A stretch of DNA of 64,000 nucleotides from Aquila chrysaetos chrysaetos (Eukaryota; Chordata; Aves; Accipitriformes; Accipitridae), in NCBI RefSeq assembly GCF_900496995.4, contig NW_024470326.1, positions 62,001-126,000 of the forward strand. The letters are read 5' to 3'. A model generated the notes under the pieces. It ran no database searches. It saw nothing but the letters and a program-made list of their open reading frames with translations, and had not been told where the DNA came from. This document shows positions 1 through 11,226 of the stretch, in pieces (position 1 is the first letter of the stretch; each line of letters starts with the position of its first letter). The translations under genes and the position numbers were made by a program.

Positions 1-689
1 GAATCAACTTGTGGATGGGAATCAGAGAGTCTCGGTTGGTGCGATATTGCCGCCGGTGCACCGTCGTGGTAGCAATTGGCACTTGTTGTTCTTCAACCCT
101 CAGCAACCCCACAATCGAAGGGTCTTGAGAGAGACCAGGCATGGTAGACAGCTGTTCAGTGCCCTCCGTCTCCAAGGCAGCTGTACCAAAAGCCCATCGA
201 TACCCCTTCGGGTCCTTAAAATACCCTCTCCTGAGATAGCCTATGCCAAGGATACACGGAGCCTCCGGACCAGTCACAATGGGGTGTTTCTGCCATTCTT
301 TCCCAGTTAGGCTTACTTCAGCTTCCAATACAGTTAACTCTTGGGATCCCCCTGTCACACCGGAAATACAGATGGGTTCTGCCCCTTTATAACTTGATGG
401 CATTAGAGTGCACTGTGCGCCTGTGTCTACTAGAGCCTTATACTCCTGTGGGTCTAACGTGCCAGGCCATCGAATCCACACAATCCAATAGACCCGGTTA
501 TCCCTTTCGTCCCCCTGGCTGGAGGCAGGGCCCCTCTAATTCTGGCCAGAGTATCCGGTATTCACTTCTTGTAAAATTGGCTCAGAAGTCCCTTCAGGAG
601 GATCAGAAATAAGATCAGCCCTTCTACTCTGTTTGGAAACTGGAGCAGCATTTTTCCTAGTAGAATCCCCTTTTGTGGTGTTTTTCCTC

Positions 690-2170
690 GCAGCTCACGT
701 ACCCGTGCATTTAGGACCGAGGTAGGTTTTCCATCCCATTTCCTCATGTCCTCTCCATGATCACATAGGTAAAACCATAGGGCACCTCGCGGTGTGTACC
801 TTCTATATTCTCTCTCTCGGGCAGAGGAGCGCTCACTCCTAATAGCTGAGACATTGGTCCTTACAGGTGGACAATAGGACATATCCTCTTTGAATTGCTG
901 GAAATCCTCGGACAGCTTCTGCACAGCCGAAATGCAGGCTTGTAGGGAGGAGGAGAGATTTTCTTCGTATTGACGGAGTTGGCGAGCCACTTCATCCACT
1001 GTCGGTGCCTCTTCGTCTTTCCAGGTCATTATTGCCAGTGAGTTGGCATAGGACGATGGTGCGCTCCGTACAAATTTCCGCCACATGGGTCGTGTGCATT
1101 GGACTTCGTCTGGATCCTTGGGTAATTGTGGGTTGTCCGGGTCATGATGAATCGTCTCTAGCACAGCTAGTTCCCTCAGATATTGGATACCTTTTTCCAT
1201 GGTGGTCCACTTGCTTGATTGACATATAACATCTTCCTTAAAGGGTACCTTTCCTTCACACTTGACAAGAGTCGCCTCCAGAGGCTGATGGCTTGTGTCC
1301 CTCTTCCAATTGCCTTGTCAATGCCACCTTCCCTGGCAAGCGATCCCAGCTGCTTGGCTTCCCTACCTTCTAATTCCAAGCTATTAGCCCCATTGTCCCA
1401 GCCTCGGAGAAGCCAGGTGATAATATGCTCACCGATACGGCGGCCAAAATCTTTTCGCATATCCCGCAGCTCACTCAAGGATAGGGACCGGGTTATTACC
1501 TCTGGTTCTGCCTCTTCCTCCTGTTCCCGTGATGACCCTGGTTCACCTTCATCCTTTGCTAAGCACGCTGATTTTTTATATTTCTTTTTCTGTACGGGGG
1601 CAACTGATACTGGTGCAGGTTGATCCGCTGGTTCAGTTGCAGTATCGCTCGCCGGGTATGGATAACCGCAGCATCTGTCGCCAAGGTTTGGGTAGCAGCG
1701 TCTGTCGCCAAGGTTTGGGTAGCAGCAGTGCTCGTTGCCGCAGCTGGAGGGGCTGCAGTGCCTGTTGCTGAGGTTTGGGTAGCCACAGTTCTCGTTGCCA
1801 GGGCTGGAGGGGTCACGGTGCCTGTCACCAAGGTCTGGGTGGCCGCAATGCTCGTCGCCGGGGCTGGAGGGGCCGCAGCGCCCATTGCCGGGGTTTGGGT
1901 GACCGCAGTGCTCATCGCTTTGTTGTTAGGTCCAGAGACCTTCTCTTCCCCTTGAGGGTGCTGAGTTGTGTCGAACAGGGCTCGATAGGCATGGGCCAGG
2001 CCCCAGCACGTTGCAGTGATTTGTATCTCTCTGGAGCTGCCGGGGTGACAGCATACCTTTTCCAAATATTTTACTAGTTCTTCTGGATTCTGCACTTGTT
2101 CAGGGGTGAATTTCCAAAACATTGGAGGTGCCCACTTTTCTAGGTACTTGCCCATACTACCCCACACACC
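690..2170 (-). pseudogene. gag-like region of the ERVK-like fossil, with an in-frame tandem repeat
   Basis: This is the gag part of the provirus. The amino-terminal part (about 1559-2167) starts soon after the leader and passes into an Ala/Thr/Pro-rich linker containing a tandem repeat near 1640-1950. A later part (562-1200) looks like capsid-side gag. The region is broken in several places and is recorded as a fossil. Assignment rests on position between the primer site and protease and on retroviral-gag-like composition; I could not match it to a named family member. Confidence 0.6.
1640..1950 (-). repeat. 57-base in-frame tandem repeat inside gag
   Basis: A GGTTTGGGT-type box recurs on the plus strand near 1684, 1714, 1771, 1828 and 1888, giving spacings of about 30, 57, 57 and 60 bases. 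All are multiples of three, so on the minus strand they encode Ala/Thr/Pro-rich repeats of about 19 residues. The sequence is GC-rich and minisatellite-like. Confidence 0.75.
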
Positions 2171-2795
2171 CTGCCACTCATAATTATCCAGCGTCGGGGC
2201 AGACCTCTGGGTGATCTTCTTAAATAGTTGTTTACCTTAAACAAAAGCTGAACCACATTCAGGAGAGCATGCTAATTCCCAGCAATAGGGCTAGGACCGT
2301 GCTAGTATCAACATCCCAAGAGTATTCAAATTTTTCAAAATTCCCAAACACCATTGTAACTGGACTGAAGGAGAAAGGAGAGGGGAAGAAAGGTATCCCC
2401 ACTCATAGACTGGTTTTCCAAGGAGGAAAGGTAAATGGTATAATTATTAATAGTTTCCCACAGATGGCTCCCGCAGTATAAAGGTGACAATGCTGAGTGC
2501 AATACCGGATTAATTCCACTACTGATGATTTTATCATACCGTAAACCAGTGTTATACAACACATCAAAGCAAAAACCTTAATCCACCTCCCACGGATGAT
2601 AAGCAGCAGAAGAGGGACTACATACAGCAAGCGAGGTGATACATAACAGAACTTTAAAAACCAGAGCAACAACTCTAAGAACACATAAATCAACATAATG
2701 ACCAGCGACTATTAGACCAATATAATGAATGCTTATAACAAATTTGTTTTTTAACGAACTCTGGTCAGGTTTGTCGTTATTCTCAACCCTTCGTT

Positions 2796-2813
2796 GCCCC
2801 ACGTTGGGCGCCA
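2796..2813 (-). other. Retroviral primer binding site, tRNA-Lys type
   Basis: The minus strand reads TGGCGCCCAACGTGGGGC, which I recognise as the 18-base primer site complementary to the 3' end of tRNA-Lys(1,2), as used by betaretroviruses. It lies 8 bases inside the 5' LTR, the expected place. This is the main reason for calling the provirus ERVK-like rather than ERVL-like. Confidence 0.8.
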
Positions 2814-2821
2814 AAATGGAC

Positions 2822-3404
2822 TGTCGTGGTTTTAACCCCAGCTAGCAACTAAGCACCACACAGCCGCTCACTCACTCCCCCCCCACCAGTGGGATGGGGG
2901 AGAGAAAATCGGGAAAAAGAAGCAAAACCCACGGGTTGAGATAAGAACAGTTTAATAGAACAGAAAAAGAAGAAACGAATAATGATAATGATAACACTAA
3001 TAAAATGACAACAGCAATAATGAAAGGATTGGAATGTACAACTGATGCACAGTGTAATTGCTCACCACCCGCCGACCGGCACCCAGCAAGTCCCCCAGCG
3101 GCGATCTCCCTGCCCCCACTTCCCAGTTCCTATACTAGATGGGACGTCACATGGTATGGAATACCCTGTTGGCCAGTTTGGGTCAGGTGCCCTGGCTGTG
3201 TCCTGTGCCAACTTCTTGTGCCCCTCCAGCTTTCTCGCTGGCTGGGCATGAGAAGCTGAAAAATCCTTGACATTAGTCTAAACACTACTAGCAGCAACTG
3301 AAAACATCAGTGTAATCAACATTCTTCTCATACTGAACTCAAAACATAGCACCGTACCAGCTACTAGGAAGACAGTTAACTCTATCCCAGCTGAAACGAG
3401 GACA
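2822..3404 (-). repeat. 5' LTR of the ERVK-like provirus
   Basis: On the minus strand the LTR begins TGTCCTCG and ends CACGACA, the TG...CA termini expected of an LTR, and is about 583 bases long. The sense strand carries an AATAAA-like signal in its second half. The same family recurs as a solo LTR at 11227-11808, and a looser relative lies at 14782-15376. The inner edge abuts a primer binding site and the outer edge abuts foreign pol sequence, so both limits are well defined. Confidence 0.85.
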
Positions 3405-5335
3405 GACCCCAAACCTTGGTATGATCTCTTTGAGCAAGACTTTAACTACTTCTCTTGCTTTGTTGGTGCGGCAAGGGAAAGCCTCAGGCCACCCAGTGAA
3501 AGTATCAAAGAGAACTAGGATATATCGACATCCTTCTTTTCAGGGCAATTCTGTAAAATCAGTTTGCCAGCATTCTCCTGGAGAATTTCCTTGTTTCGTC
3601 ATTCCAAAAGTAATCTTATTACCTTGGTTTTGGGATTATTGCGTATACAAATTTCACATCCCATTGTAATTGTTTAAATAATCTTTGTCATATCTCTACT
3701 CAAAATACACTTTTGTAAATGCTTAACAAGGTTTTCTGTTCCCCAATGTACTTTGTTATGTTCAGCCCGGGCAATTTCTCTCATTATTGCGGGTGGGACT
3801 ATTATTTGACCTGTTGGTGTTACAGCCCATCCTGGTTCATTTTTATTAGCCTGCAATCTAATAATTAATTCTTCATCTTTTTCATTATAATTTGGAGCAT
3901 CTTTAGGTAAATTTACACTTTTCTCTGGAACTAGTGCTAGGATGCCTTTTTCTGCAGCATCTTTAGCAGCTCTATCAGCCAATCAGTTACCTGTTTCAGG
4001 GACAGTCCTACCTGACTGACGTGCTTTACAGTGCATTATCATGACTGCTGTTGGCTTTTGAATGGCTTCTAACAATTTCAGTATTTGTTCTGCATGCTGA
4101 AAGGTGGTTCCTTGTGCAGATAACAGTCCTCTTTCTTTCCCTATTGCTCCATGTGCATGTCCTACTCCAAAAGCACACTTTGAGTCTGTCCAAATGTTGA
4201 CTCGCTTTCTTTGACTTAGTTCCAGTGCTCAAGTAAGAGCTATCAGTTCAGCCTTTTGGTCAGATACATTTGAAGGCAAAGCTCGTGATTCAATTACCTT
4301 CTCAGTAGTGGTTGCCGCATATCCTGTTAAGCGTTTTCCATCACGGATGAAACTGCTTCCGTCGGTATATAGTTCCCAATCCGTCTTTCCAGTGGCGCAT
4401 CTTGGAGATCTGGTCGGCTGGAGTAGACTTCTTCAATTGTCTGGAGCCAATCACGTTCCAGTTCTCCTTCAACTTGATCAGTTGTTAAAAACACAGCAGG
4501 GTTAACGATAGTAGTAGTTTTTTAAGTAAACATCATCTTGCTCCAGCAACACCACTTAGTATTTCAGCATTCTACTAAAGGATAACCAATGCCCCCCTTT
4601 CTGTTCAAGCACAGTGATCACCATGTGGGGAACATACACTGTAATTCTCTGTCCTAGGGTGAACTTGTGAGCTTCTTGGATCAATAGCACAGTTGCAGCG
4701 ACGGCTCTCAAACAACCAGGCCATCCCAGGCAAACATTGTCTAATTGCTTCGAGAAGTAGGCCACAGCTCGCCGACTTGGTCCCAGATATTGGACCAGGA
4801 CACCCAGAGCTATACCTTTTCTTTCATGAGTAAAGAGTTCAAAGGTCTTTGTGAGATCTGGCAGGCCTAGAGCTGGTGCTTCCATTAAAGCCTGTTTTAG
4901 TTGTTTGAAAGCAACTTTCCTGGCATCAGTCCAATCTATAAATCCATTGTTTGAGTTTTTGAGCTGCTCGTATAAAGGTCGGACCAGCAAGCCATAATTT
5001 GCAATCCACAGGCGACACCACCCAACCATTCCCAGAAAGGCTGGCAATTCACTTAGAGTCTTATGTTAAGGGAGACGACAAATAGCCTCTTTTCTCTCAG
5101 TTCCTAATTGTCCTTTCAGGATTTCAAAATCCAAATAAGTTACTTCTCTCTGGGTTATTTGGGCTTTTTCTTTTGACACTCGATATCCACTGATTCCCAA
5201 AAAGTTCAAAAGGCTAATAGTTACCTTTGTGCATTGTTCTTCTGTCTCAGCTGCAATTAATAAATCATCCACATATTGCAACAAGATTCCTTGATTATTT
5301 TCTTTCATCCAAATCTCTATGGACATGGACATGGA
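3405..5335 (-). mobile_element. Gammaretrovirus-like (ERV1) pol fossil, copy 1
   Basis: The minus strand carries pol pieces in the order reverse transcriptase (YVDD catalytic motif near 5270), RT connection (about 4556-5047), RNase H (about 4000-4300) and integrase zinc-binding and core parts (about 3405-3982). The style of the connection domain (a LGPSRRAVAYFSKQLD stretch) is gammaretroviral. It is broken in several places and is a fossil. The left end is interrupted by the ERVK-like provirus at 3404/3405. A second copy in opposite orientation lies at 51288-52740 and overlaps this one over about 3405-4245. Confidence 0.85.
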
Positions 5336-5399
5336 TTAGCAAGCTGATGAAATTTTCTCTCCCTCTACGCAAATACACATTTACACTTTTGGTCCCTTT

Positions 5400-5690
5400 T
5401 GACTGGTAGCATTTGAGTTTGCCCAAGTAGCCCCTGATTTGATTCCTATCCCACCGTTGCTGGTGTAGGGTACGGCGTTCGGAAGATCTCGCGATGTCAC
5501 GGAAAGGTAGAAGGCTAGTCGTCGTCTCCTTGTGACGTATCAGTAATCCCACCTACCATTGTTAGTATAAAAGGAATTAACTGCGCAATAAAAGACGAAG
5601 TTGACGCTCACACCACGTGTGTTATCTGTCTCTTCCCTGGTCCAGGCCGACCAGTGATCTAATCGCGGCACGTTGATATGTAGCAACGCT
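5400..5690 (+). repeat. LTR remnant with TATA box and poly(A) signal
   Basis: The plus strand has a TATAAAAGG box near 5568 and CAATAAAAGACG near 5586, followed by a CACCACGTGTGTT stretch like the R/U5 of avian ERVK or alpharetrovirus-type LTRs. Neither end is clear. It may be an independent fragment; its orientation is opposite to the pol fossil on its left. Confidence 0.45.
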
Positions 5691-6127
5691 ACAGCTTGGT
5701 TTCCTCTAGAGTCCTGCCCTGAGGCACCAAGGCCCTGGAGACCTTGCTGGTAATAACTGAGACAAAGAGCACACAAACTATGTCAGATCTACCTATACCT
5801 ACTCCTTAGCAGTGATCACATATTGTCTTTGTTTTTTCTTTAACTGTCCCTGAAGGAATAACAGCTCGTTATGGTGGCCTTGAATTTACTTTCAAGTTTC
5901 AACTTAGTTTTGATAGAGGTCATTTCCATGCTTGGAGGATGCTGTCCTTGAAGAGCACTGTATGAAGCTCTGCTGCCTTTCAATGCTGATGGTCATGAGA
6001 CCCCACCAAAACTCCCCAGAACAGGCCAAAGTCTAGTCCTTTAATGTCTGGCATCTGCAGTCATCTATTTTTCTTCCTCACTCCCCTCGGGACCTGGGAC
6101 CTCACTATTTCATTTTCATGGCTAGTC
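5691..6127. other. Unassigned spacer
   Basis: I see no coding region or named repeat. The right limit is where the duplicon shared with three other copies begins. Confidence 0.5.
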
Positions 6128-8300
6128 TTTCTGCAGAGATCTTAAAAAGACAATGATTTCATAAAAGATGGTCATAAAGGCCCTGTTGTAGACAACTATG
6201 TTTGCCATGAGCTCTGGAGGGAGTCAGGAAGATCGTTAATAAGCACCAGGAATATGCAGGAATCTCAAGGCCTCTTCTGAAGAGCAAGCAGCTCTGAGCA
6301 GCACTCATTGATTGGCCGTGTGTAGGGCTCAGAGAGAGGGTCGAGGGATGTCAGCAAGAAACAAGGAGGTGGCCGATGGCTTTAGCAAATCCTGAAACCC
6401 TCTCTGAGGCCAGAAATGGAAAGCAGTGGATGTCTGTGGATGGGGAAGAGGAGGAGGTGTGTCCTGGGAAGATGTCAGGAAGCAAGACCCCTCTTCTGCA
6501 AGTTAGGGATGAAAGGGATTTTTTTTTTTCCATGTTGCGTACATGCCTAGGAGATGGAGAATGCCTTCTGATTCACGGGCACTGACACCTCAGAGAGGTG
6601 CCCAGCAGCACTGATTTTCCTGAAAGGGTATCACAGGACCACAAAACTACAGTAGAGTTGAGGTTTGAAGGGACAGGACTGGACCCAGTATTGACCCCTG
6701 CAGTGCACCACTGGTGACCGGCCTCCAGGGAGACCTTGTGCCACTGATCACCATTCTGTGGGCCGGCCACTCAGCCAGTTTTCAATCCACCTCACTGTCT
6801 GCTCATCCAGCCTCTGCTTCAGCAGCTTCTCGATGAGGATTTTATGGGAGACAGTGTCAAAAGCCTTACTCATCTACCAAGGCAGCCATTGCATTGGAGA
6901 AGTTTATCAGGTGATCAGATAGGAATGGCATTTCCTTTCATCAGCTGTGCTCTGGGCCTCTGTGGTGTATCGGTTGGGGTCTGGCACTTGGAGGGCCACG
7001 ATGTTATGCCATTGTATACCCCATAAAGATTTGGCCACCTCAAAAAAGGGATGATAGGTGGGAAGTGCTACCAGTTTTGAACATTGCTTGATAGCAAAGA
7101 AATAATGTCTAGTGTGAGAGGTGGTCGCTGTCATCCCACCCTTCACCTACAAGGGAGGTACCTGTAATTTACCAAGCAGCGAATGAAAACCAAGTGTGTC
7201 TAGATGATGTAGAGTCTGCTTGAAGACGTTCCTGTAACCCAGATATGTTGGGATTGGTTGGTGCAGATTTGGCTCTTCAGAAGGGAGCATTTCCTTCCCT
7301 TTGTCTCTTTGCTCCCCTCTGTGAGTTGAGGGAGCTCGTGACTTCAGTGTGTGACACGCTGTCTGCAAAAGAGCGAGTATGGACAAACAAACAAAGTCAA
7401 GGACAGGGAACTTTTGGGGAGGTCCTGGCATCTGTGACTAAACCAAAAATGTGTTTTCTGTTGGTCTAAGGTTATCGCCTGTAGGAAGCAGGTTTCAGTG
7501 GATGTAATGTGGACTTAATACCTAGCGGAGGAATGTCTTCTATTTTTTACTGAACTATGCCTGCCTTTGTTTTTGCTTGTTGGCAATTAAGAAACACCCT
7601 TCTGTGTCTGTGTGCCTCTCAGTCTCCAAGTAAAACAGCTGGGAATTGGTGCCAACAGGCTGAAACATGCAGCTACAGCCTTCAGTGGTGAAAGGTCAGA
7701 TTGGAACAGGGCTGCTCCAAGTCCCAGGTGGCTGATGAGAGACATGGTAGTTTGGGGGTAGGGATGAAGGCTGACCATAGGCTGTGGAATATGAAGGCTC
7801 TGGATTTTCATATCTATTTAGACTGCATTAGGAGATGCACAGGATCAATATCAATTAGAGATTGATAATATGAATTCAGGTATAAGCAGAAAAACAACGT
7901 GGAGAAAAGGAAACCTTTTCTATTTGGTGTTGTTTAGTGTTCATATCACTTCACGTTGATTACACTCCTGAAACTGCTCTAATTAACCACATCAGAATTG
8001 AAGACTGAAAGGAAAATGATGCACAGCGACTGGACTTGTTAGGGTGTTTTGCATGTTAATGAGCCCTCTAGTGCTGACTTCCTGAACTGCAGATCCTGAA
8101 AGATTGAAAAAGCCCCTAGAGACTTCAAAGTCAGCAGCAAGCCTCCAAGTTTCCGAGCGTGTTAGTGGGCTCCAGTGAGGGCCATCCCTGAAAAGGCCAT
8201 GGAGGGAATGACCAGAAAAGGGACTGTCCCTGGGGGCTGGTGAAGCAGGAAATCAGAGGCACTGCTTAGAGGTAAAGCATGGGACAGGTTATGACAGCCT
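6128..8300 (+). repeat. Segmental duplicon, copy A
   Basis: This stretch matches copies B (about 29180-31880), C (about 42840-45537) and D (minus strand, about 62245-60090) with only scattered differences. It contains an antisense CR1 reverse-transcriptase piece, then non-coding sequence. Copy A starts abruptly at 6128, so it lacks the head present in B, C and D. Like D, it lacks the block of about 555 bases that B and C carry; the junction is at about 7106. The right end at 8300-8305 is a deletion-like junction. Confidence 0.8.
6600..6885 (-). mobile_element. CR1 LINE fragment, reverse-transcriptase part (copy A)
   Basis: The minus strand encodes the CR1 RT signature SKAFDTVSHKIL followed by a WIENWLSGRP-like stretch. 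Only a few hundred bases of the LINE are present, without endonuclease or 3' end. The same piece sits at the same place in copies B, C and D, so it predates the duplications. Confidence 0.8.
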
Positions 8301-8304
8301 GCAG

Positions 8305-9214
8305 TAGAGATGGCCTGGGGCCACCTAAGAAGAGCCTACAGCTACCTGGAGAGATGGTGGAGCCAAGCTCTCTTCTGCAGTGGCCAATGATGTGACGGAG
8401 GCAACAGCCACAACTTGCCTCTTGGGAGCTTTAGGCTGAGCCTTAGGAAAAATAAAATGGACTAGGAGGAGTGTTGTTGTGATCTCCACCTTTGGAGCTC
8501 TTCTTTGCTCCTCAAAGTCACAGCCAGCCTGGAGGCTGGACTAGACACTCCCCAACAGTCTCTCTCCCACCAGCCCTTCCAGGAGCCTGTGCCATGTGTT
8601 CAGCACATGCTGAACAAGAAGAGATCGAGTTGGAGGCGAGGGTCTCTACATCATACGCTCATCGGACAATTCAGGGTGGAAGGGAGCTCAGGTGGTCTGT
8701 AGTCCAATGCCCAGCTCCAAGCAGGGCCAGCTCTGAGGTCAGACCAGGTTGCTCACTAAATGTCAGCAGCCAGAGAGAGAGCTGACACATGAACCAGGCA
8801 TCTAGGCCACCATCACAGCAATGGAGACGAGGCATTTGACCAGCTCCCTGAGCACAGCTATGGGTATGCCACGCCTCCTGAGATTCCTGGGAACATCCAC
8901 CTTCTTGTCCACAGGAGTGGGTTCCTTATGCAAGTTTCCTGGCATATCTGCAGACCAATGGGGTACTTTAGGCTTCACACAGAATTGAAAGCAAGCCTGT
9001 GACTGGGGTCCTATCAGCTTAATTGCTACAAGAGAGGGAGATGGAGGGATCTCAGAGCTGCCGGGTTCCTGCTGAAGATTTAAGGTCTCTGAAATAACAG
9101 CAGAAGATAACAGTTTTGAACTGGCATAGCCTTTAGATCATTTCACATGTGATGGCTCTGCTCCCCCATTTCAGTCATTGGCACCTGGAAACCACCCTTG
9201 CTTTTCCTTCCTCT
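8305..9214 (+). repeat. Duplicon A tail with CR1-like sequence
   Basis: This segment matches the minus strand at about 56040-56915. The first part resembles a diverged sense CR1 3' region; around 8690-8760 there is CR1-type sequence in the opposite sense. A diverged older copy lies at 13160-13680. I see no gene. Confidence 0.6.
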
Positions 9215-10392
9215 CCTCCCAAAACCTGACCAAGTGATGACAGGAAGAAAGGAAGCAGAAAGGCCCGAGACCTCCATGAATCAGCTGGGGTCTGGCACTT
9301 GGAGGGCCACAGAGTCCTTCCATTGTGCATCGCATAAAGAATCAAGCTGGGAAGTGAGCCTGCAAGTCCGAATCAACAAGGTCCATGGACAGGCAAGGCT
9401 GTGTCTATGGCTGTATCTGGAGACCAGTAGCCCTACAGCAGAGATCAAGCTGGGGCTGAAACTCAGGCCTAGGCTTCAATGGTCTCCTGGGCCCATGGAC
9501 AGAGGTGTGGGTGGAGGCCGCAGGTGATGCTGCCCAGGGCCCTGACACTGCCATCTTAGACCCCACCTGCCAGTGCCCTCAATTGGCCAAATTCTCATTC
9601 CCTGATGTGCAGGGTCTGCTCTCTGCTACTCTCCTTCTTCCCATCCCTGGGGATCTGGGAGACTCCAATGTCATGGTCACTATGGCCAAGGCTGACACCA
9701 GTCTTCACATCCCTGAGCAGCTCTTCCTCTTCTGGGACTTCCAGGTCCAGGTGAGCATCAGACTGGATGGCCTTTTTTTTATTCAGAAGCTGACCCACAC
9801 ACAAGCTCCCACCTAACCTGTTGTGTGTCCCATAGAGAACATCCATATATCTGAGCTGCCCTGACATCATGCAAGGCATCCTGCACTTCTCGTCTTCCCT
9901 GTCATCAGTGTCTCCTAAACACGGTGCATCTCCATTGACCACAAAAGCTGTGGGAGCTGTCCTTCTGCATCTCAGCTCTTATTCCACTCATGTCACAGCT
10001 CTGTGATGGCACACAGGGCTCCTGCTGCCTGTGCTCCAGGCTGTGGCCTTTGATGTGCATTTGGGCTGCAGCACCTCAGATGTGGCACCAGGGCCACGGG
10101 CAGATTTGTCACATGGAAACCTGGTACTAAAAGACTGGACTCCTTGCATGGAAAGGCTTCACAGCCTATGCATGCTGGAGTGGAAGCTAGGTGACAACAT
10201 CCTGATGTTGTCATGATGAATGTGGTTCTCACAGCGAGAGCAAAAGCTGCAGTCCCCAAGGCCAGAGAGAAAGAGGCCTGGGCTGTGCAGCCCTGGCAGG
10301 AGAGGGCTTTGCTGTCCCAGGTGACTCTGCAGCACTGTGGGACCTGTGCCAGAGGTGAAGCTCATCTTCAAGAAGGACAAGTCCCTGGGGAG
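9215..10392. other. Block present in copy A but absent from copy D
   Basis: Copy D passes directly from CTTGCTTTTC to AGGACAGCCTG near 56045-56050, where copy A has this extra 1.18 kb. The block includes a minus-strand CR1 endonuclease piece at about 9595-9790. No target-site duplication is seen at its edges, so loss from D is more likely than insertion into A. I recognise no gene in the remainder. Confidence 0.55.
9595..9790 (-). mobile_element. CR1 LINE endonuclease fragment
   Basis: The minus-strand reading contains a HLDLE...EEELLRDVKTGVSLGHSDHD pattern, which resembles the carboxy end of the CR1 apurinic-type endonuclease, where the SDH motif is catalytic in the family. It is short and degraded. 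Confidence 0.6.
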
Positions 10393-10398
10393 GACAGC

Positions 10399-11046
10399 CT
10401 GTGATCCAGCTACACTGTGGACATCATGCTGGGGATCAACCAGCTAGATAGCAGCTCCACAGAGAAGGACCTTGAGGTCCCAAGCGGCTGAGCATGAACG
10501 AGCAATGCCCCCTCATGGCAAAGGCCAACAGCCTCCTGGGCTGCATGAGGAGAAGCATTGCTGGCAGATGGAGGGAGGTGATCCTTCCCCTCTACTCAGC
10601 ACTGCTGAGGCCACACCTGGAGTGCTGTGTCAAGTGCTGCGCTGCCCAGTGCATCATACTTGTTGACCTACTCAAGCAAGTGCAGCAAAGGGCCACAAAG
10701 CTGGTTTAAGGGACTGGAGCATCTTTCCTAGGAGGAAAGGCTGAGAGATGTGGGACTGTTCAGCCTGGAGAAGAAAAGGCTGAGGGGGATCTCATTAATG
10801 TGTGTAAAATTCCATCTGAACCCCAGAAAACTGTGTTTGACTGTGTGGGTGGTTAAACACTGGAACAGGCTTCCCGGAGAGGTTGTGGAATCCCCATCCA
10901 TGGGGGTACTCCATACCCACCTAGATAAGGTGCTGAGCAACATACTCCAGCTGACTCTTCCTCAGCTGAGAGGGTTGAACTAGATGATCTCCAGAGGTCC
11001 CTTCCAATCTCAACATGTCTGTGATTCTCTGAGTATAAAGGAGAAA
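10399..11046 (+). mobile_element. CR1 LINE 3' end
   Basis: The sequence reads as sense CR1 from about the GACCTTGAGGTCC box through the AGGCCACACCTGGAGTG region to the conserved tail (AACTAGATGATCTCCAG, CCTTCCAATCTCAAC, then TGTGATTCT). It matches the minus-strand CR1 at 55404-56035, and the shared sequence ends together in both at an ATAAAGGAGAAA stretch. Confidence 0.85.
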
Positions 11047-11226
11047 GGTAAGACAGAAAGGAATGAACAACACATAGCCTTGACTGCAAATATGGTGGGA
11101 TCCCATGGAGAAGATCCAGGCTGGAGCAGGGGAGAAGTGTGAGGAGGAAGGAGCGGCAGAGTTGTTCTTTAGTGACTGTTAACCCCTCTTCACCATCCCC
11201 CATCCTCCTCTTGGGGTTGGGATGAT

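Larger units (their letters stand above)
1..3404 (-). mobile_element. ERVK-like provirus, partial (5' LTR, gag, protease)
   Basis: Reading leftward, the element has a 5' LTR (2822-3404), a primer binding site (2796-2813), a gag-like region (about 690-2170) and a protease-like region (about 10-620) with the DTGAQ active-site motif. It continues past the left edge, so the rest of pol, any env and the 3' LTR are not visible. The primer site and LTR style point to a betaretrovirus-like (class II, ERVK) family; a class assignment from LTR style alone is only moderately secure. It is a fossil: gag and protease lie in pieces in different frames, with several breaks. It lies inside the gamma-like pol at 3405-5335, so it is younger than that element. 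Its age cannot be judged because only one LTR is in the window. Confidence 0.8.
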
